Assembly (NCBI GenBank): GCA_018383195.1
Contig: JAGZOP010000002.1
Location: 62,001 to 126,000 of the forward strand
Direction: 5' to 3'
Source: Clostridiaceae bacterium
GTDB taxonomy: Bacteria; Bacillota; Clostridia; Oscillospirales; Butyricicoccaceae
Length of the DNA stretch: 64,000 nt
Part shown: one piece after another, positions 16,427 to 26,155 of the stretch
How positions within the stretch are numbered: position 1 is the stretch's first letter
How the letters are laid out: every line of letters begins with the position of its first letter
Position numbers and translations under genes: made by a program
Notes under the pieces: model-generated
The model's input: only the letters and a program-made list of their open reading frames with translations
What the model was told of the DNA's origin: nothing
Database searches by the model: none

Positions 16427-17857
16427 TTACAAACTAAGCTCGGTTTCTGTCCGGCTGCTGTCCAGATACGGCGCAATGCGCGGATATACCTCAGATTTCA
16501 GGAACTCATCCACCTGAGCCGGGCAGCGGCCGATATATGCTGCCGGTTCAAGGTGTGCCAGAATCTCCTCCCGGGTCATGCCGAACATCGGGTCTGCTGC
16601 AATGCGGTCAATCAGGTCGTTTTCCAGTCCATCTTCCTTGACCCGCTTTCCTGCCGCCATTGAATGTTCTCGGATTCGCTCGTGCAGCTCCTGCCGGTCT
16701 CCGCCGCGCTTGACTGCATCCATCATAATATTTTCCGTTGCCATAAAAGGCAGTTCGTTCATCACATGCTGATGAATGACCTTGGGATATACCACCAGTC
16801 CGGAAACCACATTGAGCATAATATTCAAAATTGCGTCCACTGCAAGAAACGCTTCCGGCACCGAAATGCGCTTATTGGCAGAGTCATCCAGTGTGCGCTC
16901 AAACCACTGAGTTGCAGCAGTAAATGCGGGATTCAGGCTGTCGCAGATGACATAGCGGCTGAGTGCACAAATACGCTCTGCGCGCATTGGATTGCGCTTA
17001 TACGGCATTGCAGAAGATCCAATTTGATTTTTTTCAAAAGGCTCTTCAATCTCTTTAAGATGCTGGAGCAACCTTAAATCGGTTGCAAACTTGGAAGCAG
17101 ACTGTGCAATTCCGGATAAAGTTGCAAGCGTCTGCGCATCAATCTTGCGGGAATAGGTCTGTCCGGACACTGGAACCACGCCATCGAATCCAAAATCATC
17201 CGCAATCCGCTGTTCCAGCTCTTTCACCTTGGCTTCATCACCATCAAACAGCTCCATAAATGACGCCTGTGTTCCGGTAGTTCCCTTGGAGCCGAGCATT
17301 CGCAAATGCGCAATACGGTACTCCACTTCATCCAAATCCATCAGCAGTTCATTCATCCAAAGCGTCGCACGTTTGCCGACTGTGGTGAGCTGCGCCGGCT
17401 GAAAATGTGTAAATCCAAGGGTAGGCTGCGCTTTCTGTGCATCTGCAAAACCTGCAAGCTGATTGAGCACCATTGCAAGCTTGCCGCGCACCAGACGCAG
17501 CGCTTCCCTCTGCTGAATGATGTCGGTATTGTCACCGACATATGCGCTTGTTGCCCCTAAATGAATAATCCCCGCTGCTTTTGGCGCTGCCTGCCCAAAG
17601 GTATAGACATGCGCCATCACATCATGACGAACTTCTTTTTCACGCTTGCGCGCCATCTCGTAATCGATCGGCTCTAGCTTTTCCTCCATCTCGTCAATCT
17701 GTTCCTGCGTAATCGGCAGTCCAAGTGCCATTTCTGCCTTTGCAAGCGAAATCCACAGGCGGCGCCATGTAGAGAACTTCATATCCGGAGAAAAAAGATA
17801 CAGCATTTCCGGCGAAGCATACCGCGCAGAAAACGGGCTTTCATAAATATTATTCAT
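16427..17857 (-). CDS. purB: Adenylosuccinate lyase
   Basis: 476-residue fumarase/aspartase-superfamily enzyme acting twice in purine synthesis (SAICAR to AICAR and adenylosuccinate to AMP). The superfamily signature SSAMPYKRNPMRAE lies near residue 290; other conserved blocks are IIHLGATSAYVGDNTDI and KGTTGTQASFMELF. The length fits the longer PurB class of Firmicutes and eukaryotes. ATG 17857 follows AGGAAGGAA. No other pur genes are adjacent. No clear promoter was seen in the 84 bases between it and the aminotransferase terminator. Confidence 0.95.
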   Translation of the reverse strand: MNNIYESPFSARYASPEMLYLFSPDMKFSTWRRLWISLAKAEMALGLPITQEQIDEMEEKLEPIDYEMARKREKEVRHDVMAHVYTFGQAAPKAAGIIHLGATSAYVGDNTDIIQQREALRLVRGKLAMVLNQLAGFADAQKAQPTLGFTHFQPAQLTTVGKRATLWMNELLMDLDEVEYRIAHLRMLGSKGTTGTQASFMELFDGDEAKVKELEQRIADDFGFDGVVPVSGQTYSRKIDAQTLATLSGIAQSASKFATDLRLLQHLKEIEEPFEKNQIGSSAMPYKRNPMRAERICALSRYVICDSLNPAFTAATQWFERTLDDSANKRISVPEAFLAVDAILNIMLNVVSGLVVYPKVIHQHVMNELPFMATENIMMDAVKRGGDRQELHERIREHSMAAGKRVKEDGLENDLIDRIAADPMFGMTREEILAHLEPAAYIGRCPAQVDEFLKSEVYPRIAPYLDSSRTETELSL

Positions 17858-17941
17858 CTTGTTCGTTCCTTCCTACATCATTTGGGGTAACATGATTGCA
17901 TGAATCCTACATATTGAGCGTTTTTCTGAAAGAAAAGCGTC

Positions 17942-17971
17942 AAAAAAGAGCGGACTTCACAGTCCGCTCTT
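17942..17971 (-). terminator. Intrinsic terminator after the aminotransferase gene
   Basis: Minus strand AAGAGCGGACT, loop GTGA, AGTCCGCTCTT, followed by TTTTTTG. Confidence 0.85.
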
Positions 17972-18026
17972 AGTTTACCACCGATTTTAGGCGCTTTCAA
18001 GAAAAAAACACCAACTTTCGGGAATT

Positions 18027-19232
18027 TTATGCATTTTTAATGAACTGCTCCAAGCGATCAATTCCCTTATCAATGTCTGCCATCGAGGTTGCATAACTCC
18101 AACGGACAAATCCCGGTGCTGCAAATGATTCACACGGTACCGTTGCGACCAATCCCTTTTCGAGGAACAGCTGTGCAAAATCGCTGTCGCTCTTGATTTC
18201 CACGCCATACATGGTTTTGCCGATGAAATTCTTCATATTCATCATGACATAGAACGCACCCTGCGGCTTGATGCAGGAAATACCCTCGATTTTGTTCATC
18301 CGCTCAACCAGATGGTCGCGACGCGCCTGAAATGCCTTGCGCATCTCCTCAATATCCTCCTGCGGACCATTGAGCGCATTGATTGCAGCAACCTGAGAGA
18401 TGGTGGAGGGACCGCCGGTAGAATGGCTGAGGTAATTTCCCATTGTCTTTGCAATGAAGGGTTCTGCGCATGCATAACCGATACGCCAGCCGGTCATCGC
18501 ATAGGACTTTGACACGCCGTTAATCACAATGCAGCGGCGCTTGATTTCATCGCCCAGTGTTGCAATCGAAACACATTCAATGCCGTCATAAACAAGGTTG
18601 CCGTAAATATCATCCGCGATCACGTAAATGTTATGCTTCACGCAGACATCTGCAATCGCCTGAAGTTCCTCACGGGAATAGACCATACCAGTCGGGTTGG
18701 AGGGAGAGTTGAGCATGAATACCTTGGTTTTGTCCGTAATCGCAGCTTCCAGCTGCTCTGCCGTAATCTTAAAGTGCTGCTCCTCTGTTGCAGCTACAAT
18801 CACTGGCTGTGCACCTGCCTGCTTTACCATTTCGCTGTAGGACAGCCAATAGGGCGCCGCAATCACAACCTCATCACCGGGGTTGCACAGCACCATCAGC
18901 GCGATATAGATTGCATGCTTTGCACCCGAAGCCACAACAATCTGGTTCGGTTCATATTTCAGCCCGCAATCCTTTTCCAAACGGAAGCATGCCGCCTTCT
19001 TCAGTTCCATCATACCGGATGCAGGAGTATACTTGGTCAAATTTCGTTCAATCGCGGAGATGCCCGCCTGCTTGATATGCTCGGGCGTGGGGAAATCGGG
19101 TTCGCCCGCGCCAAATCCAACAACATCGACGCCTGCGGCCTTCATTTCCTTGAACATACTATCAATTACAAGCGTGGTAGACGCCTGTACCTGCGACGCA
19201 ATCGCAGAAATCGGCTTGAGCTCTTGTAGCAC
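18027..19232 (-). CDS. Pyridoxal-phosphate aminotransferase, aspartate aminotransferase type
   Basis: 401-residue class I/II aminotransferase of fold type I. PLP-contacting blocks: ASGAKHAIYIALMVLCNPGD, the conserved Asn in NSPSNPTGMVYS, the Asp in YVIADDIYGNLVY, the PLP lysine in GVSKSYAMTGWRIGY, and the substrate-binding Arg near the C-terminus in GFVRWSYATS. This matches the AspB/AspC-Igamma type; other amino donors are possible. The start is GTG (19232) with GGGGGT ten bases upstream. Monocistronic, with its own promoter and terminator. Confidence 0.9.
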   Translation of the reverse strand: MLQELKPISAIASQVQASTTLVIDSMFKEMKAAGVDVVGFGAGEPDFPTPEHIKQAGISAIERNLTKYTPASGMMELKKAACFRLEKDCGLKYEPNQIVVASGAKHAIYIALMVLCNPGDEVVIAAPYWLSYSEMVKQAGAQPVIVAATEEQHFKITAEQLEAAITDKTKVFMLNSPSNPTGMVYSREELQAIADVCVKHNIYVIADDIYGNLVYDGIECVSIATLGDEIKRRCIVINGVSKSYAMTGWRIGYACAEPFIAKTMGNYLSHSTGGPSTISQVAAINALNGPQEDIEEMRKAFQARRDHLVERMNKIEGISCIKPQGAFYVMMNMKNFIGKTMYGVEIKSDSDFAQLFLEKGLVATVPCESFAAPGFVRWSYATSMADIDKGIDRLEQFIKNA

Positions 19233-19263
19233 TTTTCAACGACCCCCTTATAGTAACGAATTT

Positions 19264-19292
19264 ATTATACTATGCACATCGGGATTTTGCAA
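19264..19292 (-). promoter_or_regulatory. Sigma-A promoter of the aminotransferase gene
   Basis: Minus strand TTGCAA (19292-19287), 17-base spacer, TATAAT (19269-19264). Confidence 0.85.
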
Positions 19293-19371
19293 GTATGCAT
19301 CTGAAAAATTGCAAAACCATACTAGCACATTATCAAAATCTGCTTTGATCAATCCTTACTTTCAGGGCTCA

Positions 19372-20034
19372 TCACAGGATTCCAGTGCAGTCTTCCGCAA
19401 ATATTACAAGCGCCCTGCCTTGTTTTATCTCAATTGAAAACTGTTCTTCTGTCGCCTCATTGGACACTGAAATCAGATGATTCCGCGTCAATACGGCATT
19501 TTCTAATGGATATTTCATTCCTTGCAGGGTTACACCTGTAAGCGTGGAATCCAGGGGGAGAATCGAAACATATCGTTTCGCATTCTTGCGGGCAAACTGC
19601 ATACACCCACCTTCATGCAAAAACACCGTGTTTTGTCTGTCGATGACCGTCAGCCGTGCACCGGATTCATATGCACTTTCACAGAGCAGCAAATTCGCCA
19701 TAAGATGATCTAGCCGCCCCCCCGTTGCGCATGCAAGCGTAATCTCTTTACAGCCGCGGGAAATGGCGAGGGAAACACAATGCTGGGTATCTGTATCATC
19801 TTTTTCCGGAATAAGCCGTACCAGTTCGCGGCAGGCAATGGCTTCCCTGCTGGAATCAAAATCAGCAACCACGACATCCGGTACAATGCCGAGCTGCTCA
19901 GCATATTTCATACCGCCGTCGGCGCACAGCACAATGCAGTCCGGATTTTCCCGCAGAAAATCACGCACATAGTCTAGATTATCACATGGGGCTGCTGATA
20001 AAATCAGCGCCCTGCGCCCTTCCCAATCTCCCAT
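19372..20034 (-). CDS. thiN: Thiamine diphosphokinase
   Basis: 220-residue enzyme making thiamine diphosphate from thiamine and ATP. Typical blocks: CIVLCADGGMKYAEQLG, PDVVVADFDS, the Asp-rich PEKDDTDTQHCV, LACATGGRLDHLMANL, and the C-terminal beta domain. ATG 20034 lies within rsgA (31-base overlap), so translation is probably coupled. It is the last gene of the long operon. In Bacillus, rpe lies between rsgA and thiN; here it is missing. No strong terminator was seen between the thiN stop and the aminotransferase promoter. Confidence 0.92.
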   Translation of the reverse strand: MGDWEGRRALILSAAPCDNLDYVRDFLRENPDCIVLCADGGMKYAEQLGIVPDVVVADFDSSREAIACRELVRLIPEKDDTDTQHCVSLAISRGCKEITLACATGGRLDHLMANLLLCESAYESGARLTVIDRQNTVFLHEGGCMQFARKNAKRYVSILPLDSTLTGVTLQGMKYPLENAVLTRNHLISVSNEATEEQFSIEIKQGRALVIFAEDCTGIL

Positions 20035-20900
20035 TGCTTCAAGTCCTTTACACTTTCGTAGAGTTTGACATAGCTTTCATGACGGCTGCGCGCAATCTTG
20101 CCCGCTTCCACTGCTTCCAGCACCGCGCAGCCCTTTTCTTTCACATGGGCGCAGCCTGTAAACCTGCACATGCCGATATAAGGTGCAAATTCGCGAAATG
20201 CGTACTGCAAGTCTTCGCGCAGCACAAGATCCATCTGTTCGGTATCAAACGAAGAAAACCCCGGTGTATCTGCCAGATATCCGCCCGCAAACGGTACCAG
20301 TTCAATATGGCGCGTCGTATGCCGTCCCCGCCCGATGCGGTCTGAAATCGCGCCGACTTCCGCCCCAAAATCGGGCAGCAAACGATTCAGCAAACTGGAT
20401 TTTCCAACACCTGAGTTTCCTGCAAATGCGCTCGTCTTACCCGCAAGCATTGTACGAAGCTTGTCCACACCCTCTCCAGTTTGTGCGCTGACCGGCAGCA
20501 CCTGAATTCCAGCAAGCGTATAGCTTGCGATGAGTTCTGCACCGTCATTCAAATCGGTTTTATTGACGACTACCAGCGGCTCAATCCCCTTGTTTTCTGC
20601 AATCGCAATCACCTTGTCGATCAAAAACGGATCGGTCACCGGCGGGGCGGCGGACGCAACTGCAACAAGCAGATCAATATTCGCAAGCGCCGGTCGGATC
20701 AGCTGATTGCGCCGCGCAGCAATCTCCATCAGATATCCGGTGCCATCCGGCTGCATGCCGACCGTGACATGGTCGCCTACGACAGGCTTTCCCACGGTTT
20801 TGCGGAATTTTCCCCGCGCTTTACATTCGATAACGCCATCGGCAGTATCTACATAGTAGAAACCGCCGATGCCCTTTAAAATCGTTCCGGTAAGTTCCAA
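20004..20900 (-). CDS. rsgA: Ribosome small-subunit-dependent GTPase RsgA
   Basis: 298-residue circularly permuted GTPase that helps mature the 30S subunit. N-terminal OB domain (residues 1-65), then the GTPase motifs in permuted order: NKTDLND (G4), GNSGVGKSSLLNRL (G1) and DTPGFSSF (G3), and a C-terminal zinc domain with CRFTGCAHVKEKGCAV. Start ATG 20900 lies 13 bases after the prkC stop. Neighbouring prkC-prpC is conserved in Firmicutes, where the kinase phosphorylates this GTPase. Confidence 0.95.
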   Translation of the reverse strand: MELTGTILKGIGGFYYVDTADGVIECKARGKFRKTVGKPVVGDHVTVGMQPDGTGYLMEIAARRNQLIRPALANIDLLVAVASAAPPVTDPFLIDKVIAIAENKGIEPLVVVNKTDLNDGAELIASYTLAGIQVLPVSAQTGEGVDKLRTMLAGKTSAFAGNSGVGKSSLLNRLLPDFGAEVGAISDRIGRGRHTTRHIELVPFAGGYLADTPGFSSFDTEQMDLVLREDLQYAFREFAPYIGMCRFTGCAHVKEKGCAVLEAVEAGKIARSRHESYVKLYESVKDLKQWEIGKGAGR

Positions 20901-20913
20901 AACGTCGCTCCTC

Positions 20914-23007
20914 TTAATTAAATGTCACAGGAATTGAACTCTTTGTACCATCAATCCAAACATCCAGCATCGCATCGCCCTCCGGTCCTTCAACCGTGAT
21001 AGTCTGCATGCCGCCGGACGGCGCAAAGATCTTTTCCGCCAACAGTTTTCCATTGGAATCATAAATTTTTACATGGGAGGATTCTGCATCCGGCAATGTC
21101 ACAGGCACTTCTGCCGTTCCCTTTTTAGACTCCTGAGGCTCCGGCTCAGTATTCGGCTTATCGTTTTCGTTTCCGGTATCCGGTTTCTTTTTGCCGGTTG
21201 AAATATAAAGAACTACTTCCGCGCCCTTTTCAACCTCTGCACCCGATTCAATCGACTGCCTGCAAATCTCTCCAACCGCATACTCCTCGCTCTCTTCTTC
21301 CTGCGTATCTGCAAGAACAAGACCGTAGGACTCAAGCATCGCCTTTGCATCGGACAGCGTTTTTCCGGTTAACTTCGGCATCTCGACCGTATCTGTCTTT
21401 TTGCCGCTGCTGACATAGATTGTGATGGTATCATCCGGTGTGACGGTCTTGCCCTTGCCCGGGGTGGTACGGATTACTTCACCGGTTCCGACCTCATCGC
21501 TGGGTTCTTCGACAATCTCATAACTGTCTTCCAAACCATTCTGCTTGAGCAGCCGCTCTACCTCTTTGAGTTTCATCCCCGCAAAGTCAATCAGTTCATA
21601 GCCTTCTTCTTCCGGCTCATCCTGATCTTCTTCGGTTCCGCAGACGGTCAAAATAATCTTGGTACCGACCGCAACTTCCTTGCCCTTTGCCGGGTCCTGA
21701 TCGATGACATCGCCTTCTTCATAATCGGGATCATATTCACGTTCGTCTGCAATCTCGATATGGAAATCCTTGTACTCGGTTTCCGCCTTATCAAGCACAT
21801 CTTCGTAATTCATCCCGATAAAATCCGGTACTTTCACCTTGTCGCTGCCGCCCGAGAAAAGCAGCAGCGCACCCACAACGACCGCAATCACAGCAAACAC
21901 CGCAACAGCAATGCCCGCCATGGCAGCAGGAGATTCTCCCATGCGCTGTCCAAACGATTTTTTCTTTTTCTTCCGGCGGCGTGGTGCGTATTCGTCATCA
22001 TTTCTCGATGATGACGGATTGCTGCGGCGCTGCGGCGCAATTTCATCCTGATAGCGGCTTTCCGGACGGCTGCCCGAGGACAAATCCGATACGCTTCTCT
22101 GATATGGAATCGCACGCGTCTCATCGAGCAGCGGCGCATCTCCGCGCACATCATGCTCCTTGTAGCCAAACACCGTATTGGGATTCAGCTTAATACGCTC
22201 CAAATCGTTATAAAGCTGCTGTGCCGTCGCATAGCGCTTGGAAACATTGGGGCACATGGCGTGCATCACAATATCATCCATGCCGCGCGGAATGCCGGGC
22301 ACCAGTTCACTGGGCATCATTGGCACGGAGTTGATATGCTGCATGACGATTGCAACCGCCGAGTCTCCCTCAAACGGCAGCTTGCCGGTCAGCATCTCGT
22401 ACATCACAACGCCGAGCGAGTACAAATCTGCACGAGAATCGATTGCGCCGCCCTTTGCCTGTTCGGGCGAAATATAGTGCACCGAACCGATTGCCTCCTG
22501 CATCACGCGGGTTTCCTGATTGCTTTCCAAACGTGCAATGCCGAAATCAGTAACCTTCGCCGTTCCGTCGCGCAGCAGCATAATATTGTGCGGCTTGATA
22601 TCCTGATGGATGATGCCGCGCGAATGCGCATGCTCGAGCGCGCGGGCAATCTGCTGCGCAAAAAATACGGTTTCCTGCCACGACAGGTGCCCCTTCTTCT
22701 GCAAATATTCCTTGAGGGAAATCCCGTCAATCAACTCCATGACAATGTAGTCGATGCCGTCCGAATGCGCAACATCGTACACTGACACAATATTGTTATG
22801 CGACAGTTTGGCGACCGCCTGCGATTCGTTGTAGAAACGGCGGCGGAACTCCTCGTCCTGCGCGAATTCTTCTTTCAGGATTTTAATTGCAACAAAGCGG
22901 TTGAGTACCCGGCACCTTGCCTTATACACCATTGCCATGCCGCCGACGCCGAGCACTTCCAGAATTTCATATCGCCCGCCGAGCAGGGTTCCAATGTATT
23001 TATCCAT
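20914..23007 (-). CDS. prkC: PASTA-domain serine/threonine protein kinase PrkC
   Basis: 697-residue transmembrane sensor kinase that reads cell-wall fragments. Kinase domain residues 1 to about 275: glycine loop GVGGMAMVYKA, lysine K42 in VAIKILKE, catalytic loop IIHQDIKPHN, DFG in VTDFGIARL, and APE-type SPEQAK. The usual HRD Arg is Gln (HQD). A low-complexity linker ends in basic RRRKKKKKSFGQ just before one membrane helix (about residues 365-388). Outside the cell are three PASTA domains (starting VKVPDFIGM, YELIDFAGM, VEMPKLTGK), a Pro/Glu/Lys-rich linker and a short C-terminal beta domain. Partner phosphatase prpC is directly upstream. Confidence 0.95.
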   Translation of the reverse strand: MDKYIGTLLGGRYEILEVLGVGGMAMVYKARCRVLNRFVAIKILKEEFAQDEEFRRRFYNESQAVAKLSHNNIVSVYDVAHSDGIDYIVMELIDGISLKEYLQKKGHLSWQETVFFAQQIARALEHAHSRGIIHQDIKPHNIMLLRDGTAKVTDFGIARLESNQETRVMQEAIGSVHYISPEQAKGGAIDSRADLYSLGVVMYEMLTGKLPFEGDSAVAIVMQHINSVPMMPSELVPGIPRGMDDIVMHAMCPNVSKRYATAQQLYNDLERIKLNPNTVFGYKEHDVRGDAPLLDETRAIPYQRSVSDLSSGSRPESRYQDEIAPQRRSNPSSSRNDDEYAPRRRKKKKKSFGQRMGESPAAMAGIAVAVFAVIAVVVGALLLFSGGSDKVKVPDFIGMNYEDVLDKAETEYKDFHIEIADEREYDPDYEEGDVIDQDPAKGKEVAVGTKIILTVCGTEEDQDEPEEEGYELIDFAGMKLKEVERLLKQNGLEDSYEIVEEPSDEVGTGEVIRTTPGKGKTVTPDDTITIYVSSGKKTDTVEMPKLTGKTLSDAKAMLESYGLVLADTQEEESEEYAVGEICRQSIESGAEVEKGAEVVLYISTGKKKPDTGNENDKPNTEPEPQESKKGTAEVPVTLPDAESSHVKIYDSNGKLLAEKIFAPSGGMQTITVEGPEGDAMLDVWIDGTKSSIPVTFN

Positions 23008-23019
23008 ACTACTCTCTCC

Positions 23020-23769
23020 TTATTCCGCTGAGCCGCCGCGGCGGAACAACACCACGGTAATATTATCTGTGCCGCCGTTTTCACAAGCCGAAACGATCAG
23101 TTCCCCTGCCGCCTGTTCCAAAGTAGCGGCATCCCCGATGATCTGCGCAATTTTGCTGTCCTCAACCATTCCGGTCAAGCCGTCCGAGCACAGCAACAAC
23201 ACATCGTCCTCTCTCAGGGTATAATCAAACAGGTCGCTGTCTACAAATGTATCCACGCCGACCGCACGTGTGATGAGATTCTTGTGCGGGTGATTGCGCG
23301 ACTGCTCGGGCGTGATCTTTCCCTTGCGCACCATCTCCTGCACATAGGAATGGTCCTCGGTGAGTTGGCGCGCCTCGCCGTCCCGCACCAGATATGCGCG
23401 GCTGTCGCCCACGTTTACCAGCACAGCATTTTCTCCCTGCACCAGAGCGGCAACCAATGTGGTTCCCATGCCGCGGAACTCGGGCTGCTGAATGGAAAGC
23501 TCAAAAACCGACTGATTTGCATACTGCGCCCCCACCCGAAGCAGATCTTCCATATATGTATTATCCATATCCGCCTGAATTTCATGCCGCACTTCTTCGG
23601 TAAAACGCTCAGCAGCATAGCGGCTTGCAACATTTCCTGCGCTTGCACCGCCCATACCGTCACAAACGACAAGCAGCATTGCATCAATTGATTTAAATTC
23701 TTCAATCGCATAGGTATCCTGATTGGTCGGACGCACCAGACCTCTGTTTGTGCTTCCGTAAGCGATCAT
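23020..23769 (-). CDS. prpC: PP2C-family protein phosphatase PrpC
   Basis: 249-residue metal-dependent Ser/Thr phosphatase that reverses PrkC phosphorylation. Motifs: GLVRPTNQDTYAI, the metal Asp in VVCDGMGGASAGNVAS, VNVGDSRAYLVRDG, LTEDHSYVQEMVRKG, LLLCSDGLTG and GTDNITVVLF. The ATG overlaps the rlmN stop by 4 bases, and prkC starts 12 bases after the stop. Confidence 0.94.
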   Translation of the reverse strand: MIAYGSTNRGLVRPTNQDTYAIEEFKSIDAMLLVVCDGMGGASAGNVASRYAAERFTEEVRHEIQADMDNTYMEDLLRVGAQYANQSVFELSIQQPEFRGMGTTLVAALVQGENAVLVNVGDSRAYLVRDGEARQLTEDHSYVQEMVRKGKITPEQSRNHPHKNLITRAVGVDTFVDSDLFDYTLREDDVLLLCSDGLTGMVEDSKIAQIIGDAATLEQAAGELIVSACENGGTDNITVVLFRRGGSAE

Positions 23770-24812
23770 TCTGCATCACCTTCTTCCATGGTTCGGCGGC
23801 GAAGCTGTCCGCACGCCGCGTCAATATCCGGTCCCAAGCGGCGCCGTACTGTCGCAGTCACACCGTTTTTCTCCAAAATCTGCTGAAAACGCCGCACGGC
23901 TTCCCGGGTAGACGGCTGCACCGCGCTTTCCTTCACCGGATTGAGCGGAATCAAATTCACATGCCCCGGTCGTCCCTTAAGCAGCGACGCCAGCTTTTCC
24001 GCCTGCCATGGACGGTCACTGATTCCCTTCGACATCGCGTATTCATAGGAAATACGCCGTCCCGTCGTGTCAAAATAGTAATTGCACGCCTGCATCAGCC
24101 GTTCAATCGGATAACTGCCGTTAACCGGCATAATCGCGCTGCGGCTCTCATTATCCGGTGCATGCAGTGAAATGGAAAGCGTAATCTGCAATTTTTCATC
24201 CGCTAGCTTTTCTATTTTATCAGCTAACCCGCTCGTTGACAAGGAGATGTGACGCTGTCCAATGTTAACTCCCTGCGGACAGGAAACGAGATGCAGAAAT
24301 TTCAGCACATGATCGTAGTTATCAAGTGGTTCTCCAGTGCCCATCAGTACAATATTGCTGATCTTGACCCCCGCATCCTTCTGCGCGAACAGCACCTGAT
24401 CGAGAATCTCCCCCGCCGACAGGTTGCGCTTGAGTCCAAACAAACCGGATGCACAAAATTTGCATCCCATGCGGCATCCGACCTGTGTGGATACGCAGAC
24501 CGTATTGCCATGCTTATAGCGCATCAGTACACTCTCAACGCAGTCTCCGCCGCGCATCCGCCACAAATATTTCACTGTGCCGTCAACCTTAGAGATTTGT
24601 TTGCGTTCAGCATGCGGAACGGTCAACTCAAACCGCTCACTGAGACGCGCACGCAGATCTTTGGACAGATCGCTCATCTCATCAAACGATGTGACCGGCG
24701 TATGCAGCCATTTAAAAATCTGTCCTGCACGAAACGGCTTTTCCCCCATTTCGCTCAGCGCAGTACGCAATTCCTCCAGCGAGAGGCATTTGATTTGAAT
24801 CGGTTCACTCAT
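23766..24812 (-). CDS. rlmN: 23S rRNA (adenine2503-C2)-methyltransferase RlmN
   Basis: 348-residue radical-SAM enzyme that methylates A2503 of 23S rRNA and A37 of some tRNAs. The 4Fe-4S motif is in VGCRMGCKFCASGL; SAM-binding GTGEPLDNYD and SLHAPDN follow. The start ATG 24812 has AAGGAG six bases upstream and overlaps the rsmB stop by 4 bases; the open frame further upstream is ignored. Its position between rsmB and prpC matches the Bacillus order. Confidence 0.94.
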   Translation of the reverse strand: MSEPIQIKCLSLEELRTALSEMGEKPFRAGQIFKWLHTPVTSFDEMSDLSKDLRARLSERFELTVPHAERKQISKVDGTVKYLWRMRGGDCVESVLMRYKHGNTVCVSTQVGCRMGCKFCASGLFGLKRNLSAGEILDQVLFAQKDAGVKISNIVLMGTGEPLDNYDHVLKFLHLVSCPQGVNIGQRHISLSTSGLADKIEKLADEKLQITLSISLHAPDNESRSAIMPVNGSYPIERLMQACNYYFDTTGRRISYEYAMSKGISDRPWQAEKLASLLKGRPGHVNLIPLNPVKESAVQPSTREAVRRFQQILEKNGVTATVRRRLGPDIDAACGQLRRRTMEEGDAE

Positions 24813-26155
24813 TGTGCTCTCCTTAGCTTTGCGATAAAGAACCCGTCGGTCTGGTGCAGATGCGGCAGCAGGGTCACCATTCCCTCTGTTTCGCCGCATA
24901 CCGGATGCATAAATGGCTCCAACGTGAATTCCGGATGTGCTTCGAGAAAGCCTTGCACAACCTCTTCATTCTCACGCCGCAGCACAGTACAAGTCGAATA
25001 GACCAACGTGCCGCCCGGCTTGACATAGCCGCAGCAGTTTTCGAGAATTTTCCGCTGAATTTTCGGCAAACCAGACAGTTCTTCATCCGTCTTAAAGCGG
25101 ATTTCCGGTTTCTTGCGAATAATCCCCAGACCGGAGCAGGGTACGTCGCACAAAACGAAGTCCGCCCATCCTACCAGATCCTCTTTGCGTTCCCGGCTGT
25201 CTGCCAGCCGTGGTTTTATCTGAGACAGACCGAGGCGTGCTGCCCCCGCCCGAATAATTTCCAGTTTATGTTCGTATACGTCGCAGGATACCACCTCGCC
25301 AGTGTTTTCCATGCGTTCCGCGATGTAGAATGTTTTTCCGCCCGGCGCCGCACAGCAGTCAAGGACTTTTGCCCCCGGCTGCGGACACAGCACATCGACG
25401 CAAGCTGCACTTGCTGCATCCTGCACCGTAATCGCGCCGCTTTCAAACAGCGGATGCGCCGCAATATCCCCGCCGCTGCACAGCAGGATATAATCCATCG
25501 CCCGGTGCGGGGCAACTTCAAATCCAGCGGCGGCAAGCTGCGCCGCAGCTTCTTCCGGTGTAATTTTCAAACGATTGACACGCACTGAAATCGGTGCGCC
25601 CGCATTATTCGCCGCCGCAATACGCTCGGCTTCTTTCCGTCCGAACTGTTCGCTCAGGCTTCGGATAAACCACACGGGGTGGCTGTACCGCAGCGCATAA
25701 TAGCTTTCCTTGTCCGGGCAGTCGAGCCGCGGCAGCTGACCCGCCTCTGCGCCCCGCGCAATCGCACGCAGCACCGCATTGGCAAATCCAACCGTGTGCG
25801 GGTCTGCCCGGCAATACTTCCGAATCAGGTTGATGCCCTCCCCCACTGCGGCATGCGCCGGAATGCGGTCGAGCATCGTAAGCTGATAGACTGTCATCCG
25901 CAATACATCAAGCACGCGCGGTGCAATCTTGCTCAAACGGATTTTAGAATAATTCGACAGGTAAAAATCGCACATGCTGCGATTTTGCAGTGTTCCATAC
26001 GCCAGACGTGCAGCAAGCGCCGCATCGCGCCCGGACAATGCGGCGCGCTCCAGAAAATAATGCAGCGCACCGTCTGACCATGCGCCGTCCTCTGCCATCG
26101 CAAACAGCGTAAATGCCGCCGCCTCACGCGCGTCCGCCGGTTTCTTCTTAATCAT
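24809..26155 (-). CDS. rsmB: 16S rRNA (cytosine967-C5)-methyltransferase RsmB
   Basis: About 448 residues. An N-terminal NusB-like RNA-binding domain (residues 1-150, with AARLAYGTLQNRSMCDFYL) is followed by a Rossmann methyltransferase with VLDCCAAPGGKTFYIAERM, CDVPCSGLGIIRKKPEIR (catalytic Cys region) and LVYSTCTVLRRENEEVV (second Cys). ATG 26155 has GAGG eight bases upstream and overlaps the protease gene by 8 bases; a TTG seven codons upstream is an alternative. Confidence 0.92.
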   Translation of the reverse strand: MIKKKPADAREAAAFTLFAMAEDGAWSDGALHYFLERAALSGRDAALAARLAYGTLQNRSMCDFYLSNYSKIRLSKIAPRVLDVLRMTVYQLTMLDRIPAHAAVGEGINLIRKYCRADPHTVGFANAVLRAIARGAEAGQLPRLDCPDKESYYALRYSHPVWFIRSLSEQFGRKEAERIAAANNAGAPISVRVNRLKITPEEAAAQLAAAGFEVAPHRAMDYILLCSGGDIAAHPLFESGAITVQDAASAACVDVLCPQPGAKVLDCCAAPGGKTFYIAERMENTGEVVSCDVYEHKLEIIRAGAARLGLSQIKPRLADSRERKEDLVGWADFVLCDVPCSGLGIIRKKPEIRFKTDEELSGLPKIQRKILENCCGYVKPGGTLVYSTCTVLRRENEEVVQGFLEAHPEFTLEPFMHPVCGETEGMVTLLPHLHQTDGFFIAKLRRAQ

